Shown here piece after piece: positions 5,658-5,748 of a DNA stretch of 5,748 bases. The translations under genes and the position numbers were made by a program. The stretch is taken from assembly GCA_049591635.1 (NCBI GenBank), contig JBAWFF010000079.1, positions 1 to 5,748 on the forward strand. The letters run 5' to 3'. Position 1 is the first letter of the stretch. Each line of letters opens with the position of its first letter. The notes under the pieces are model-generated. The model had not been told where the DNA came from. It worked only from the letters and a program-made list of their open reading frames with translations, and made no database searches. Source of the DNA: DATFDN01 sp049591635 (GTDB taxonomy: Bacteria; Pseudomonadota; Alphaproteobacteria; Acetobacterales; Acetobacteraceae).

Positions 5658-5696
5658 CCCACCTCTCCCCGGCCCTCTCCGCCCAGGCGGAGAGGG
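5658..5696 (-). repeat. Palindromic repeat copy 2 (5' leader of the DUF559 gene)
   Basis: This is the same element as copy 1 in opposite orientation. The 24-bp hairpin (5673-5696) is identical on the reverse strand, and the adjoining 15-base tail (5658-5672) differs at two positions. Its tail lies directly upstream of the DUF559 start, contributing the purine-rich GGGGAGAGGTGGG that may act as ribosome binding site. Together with copy 1 it brackets the gene symmetrically. Confidence 0.85.
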
Positions 5697-5748
5697 TGAA
5701 GAGGCCCGTGCGATGATGCGGTGATACGGCAAACAATGTGTGAATCCC

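Noticed and set aside
5697..5748. Open frame reaching into the window's right end
   Set aside because: It is a shadow of the DUF559 gene and its repeat; the last 52 bases show no start with a ribosome binding site and no recognisable coding.

Overview
The window is GC-rich throughout, with strong G/C third-position bias and long spurious open frames on both strands. The Hint-domain protein has a conserved C-terminal region that I associate with Acetobacteraceae (Rhodospirillales, Alphaproteobacteria). The palindromic repeats fit an alphaproteobacterial chromosome too. The family-level assignment is inference from protein style, not a proof. No tRNA, rRNA, CRISPR array, transposase or phage gene was seen.

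Layout. (1) Positions 2-2260, plus strand: the 3' part of a large glycine-rich, probably secreted protein with an autotransporter-type repeat, a Hint (hedgehog/intein) domain and a C-terminal domain; its start lies outside the window. (2) Positions 2218-2631, minus strand: a DUF488/YeaO-type gene, convergent with and overlapping the Hint gene's end. (3) Positions 2632-2851: non-coding, dominated by an 80-bp palindromic REP-like element. (4) Positions 2852-3025, minus strand: a possible small acidic protein of unknown function. (5) Positions 3078-4364, minus strand: an NAD-dependent oxidoreductase with an SAF domain, of the homoserine-dehydrogenase-like type. (6) Positions 4443-5216, plus strand: a creatininase-family metal-dependent amidohydrolase, divergent from the oxidoreductase. 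The 78-bp gap between them carries a perfect 11-bp inverted repeat that includes both ribosome binding sites. (7) Positions 5243-5650, minus strand: a DUF559 (Vsr-like) putative endonuclease, bracketed by two inverted copies of a 39-bp palindromic repeat. One copy encodes its C-terminal tail; the other forms its 5' leader.

How the genes work together. The oxidoreductase and the creatininase-like hydrolase look like a small divergently expressed catabolic module: amide or lactam hydrolysis plus an NAD-linked dehydrogenation. The substrate cannot be read from the sequence. The Hint protein, DUF488 protein and DUF559 nuclease look like independent neighbours. The most interesting structure is the DUF559 gene with its flanking repeats, which resembles a self-contained nuclease-repeat unit. 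Next are the symmetric divergent control region and the chimeric Gly-rich/Hint protein.
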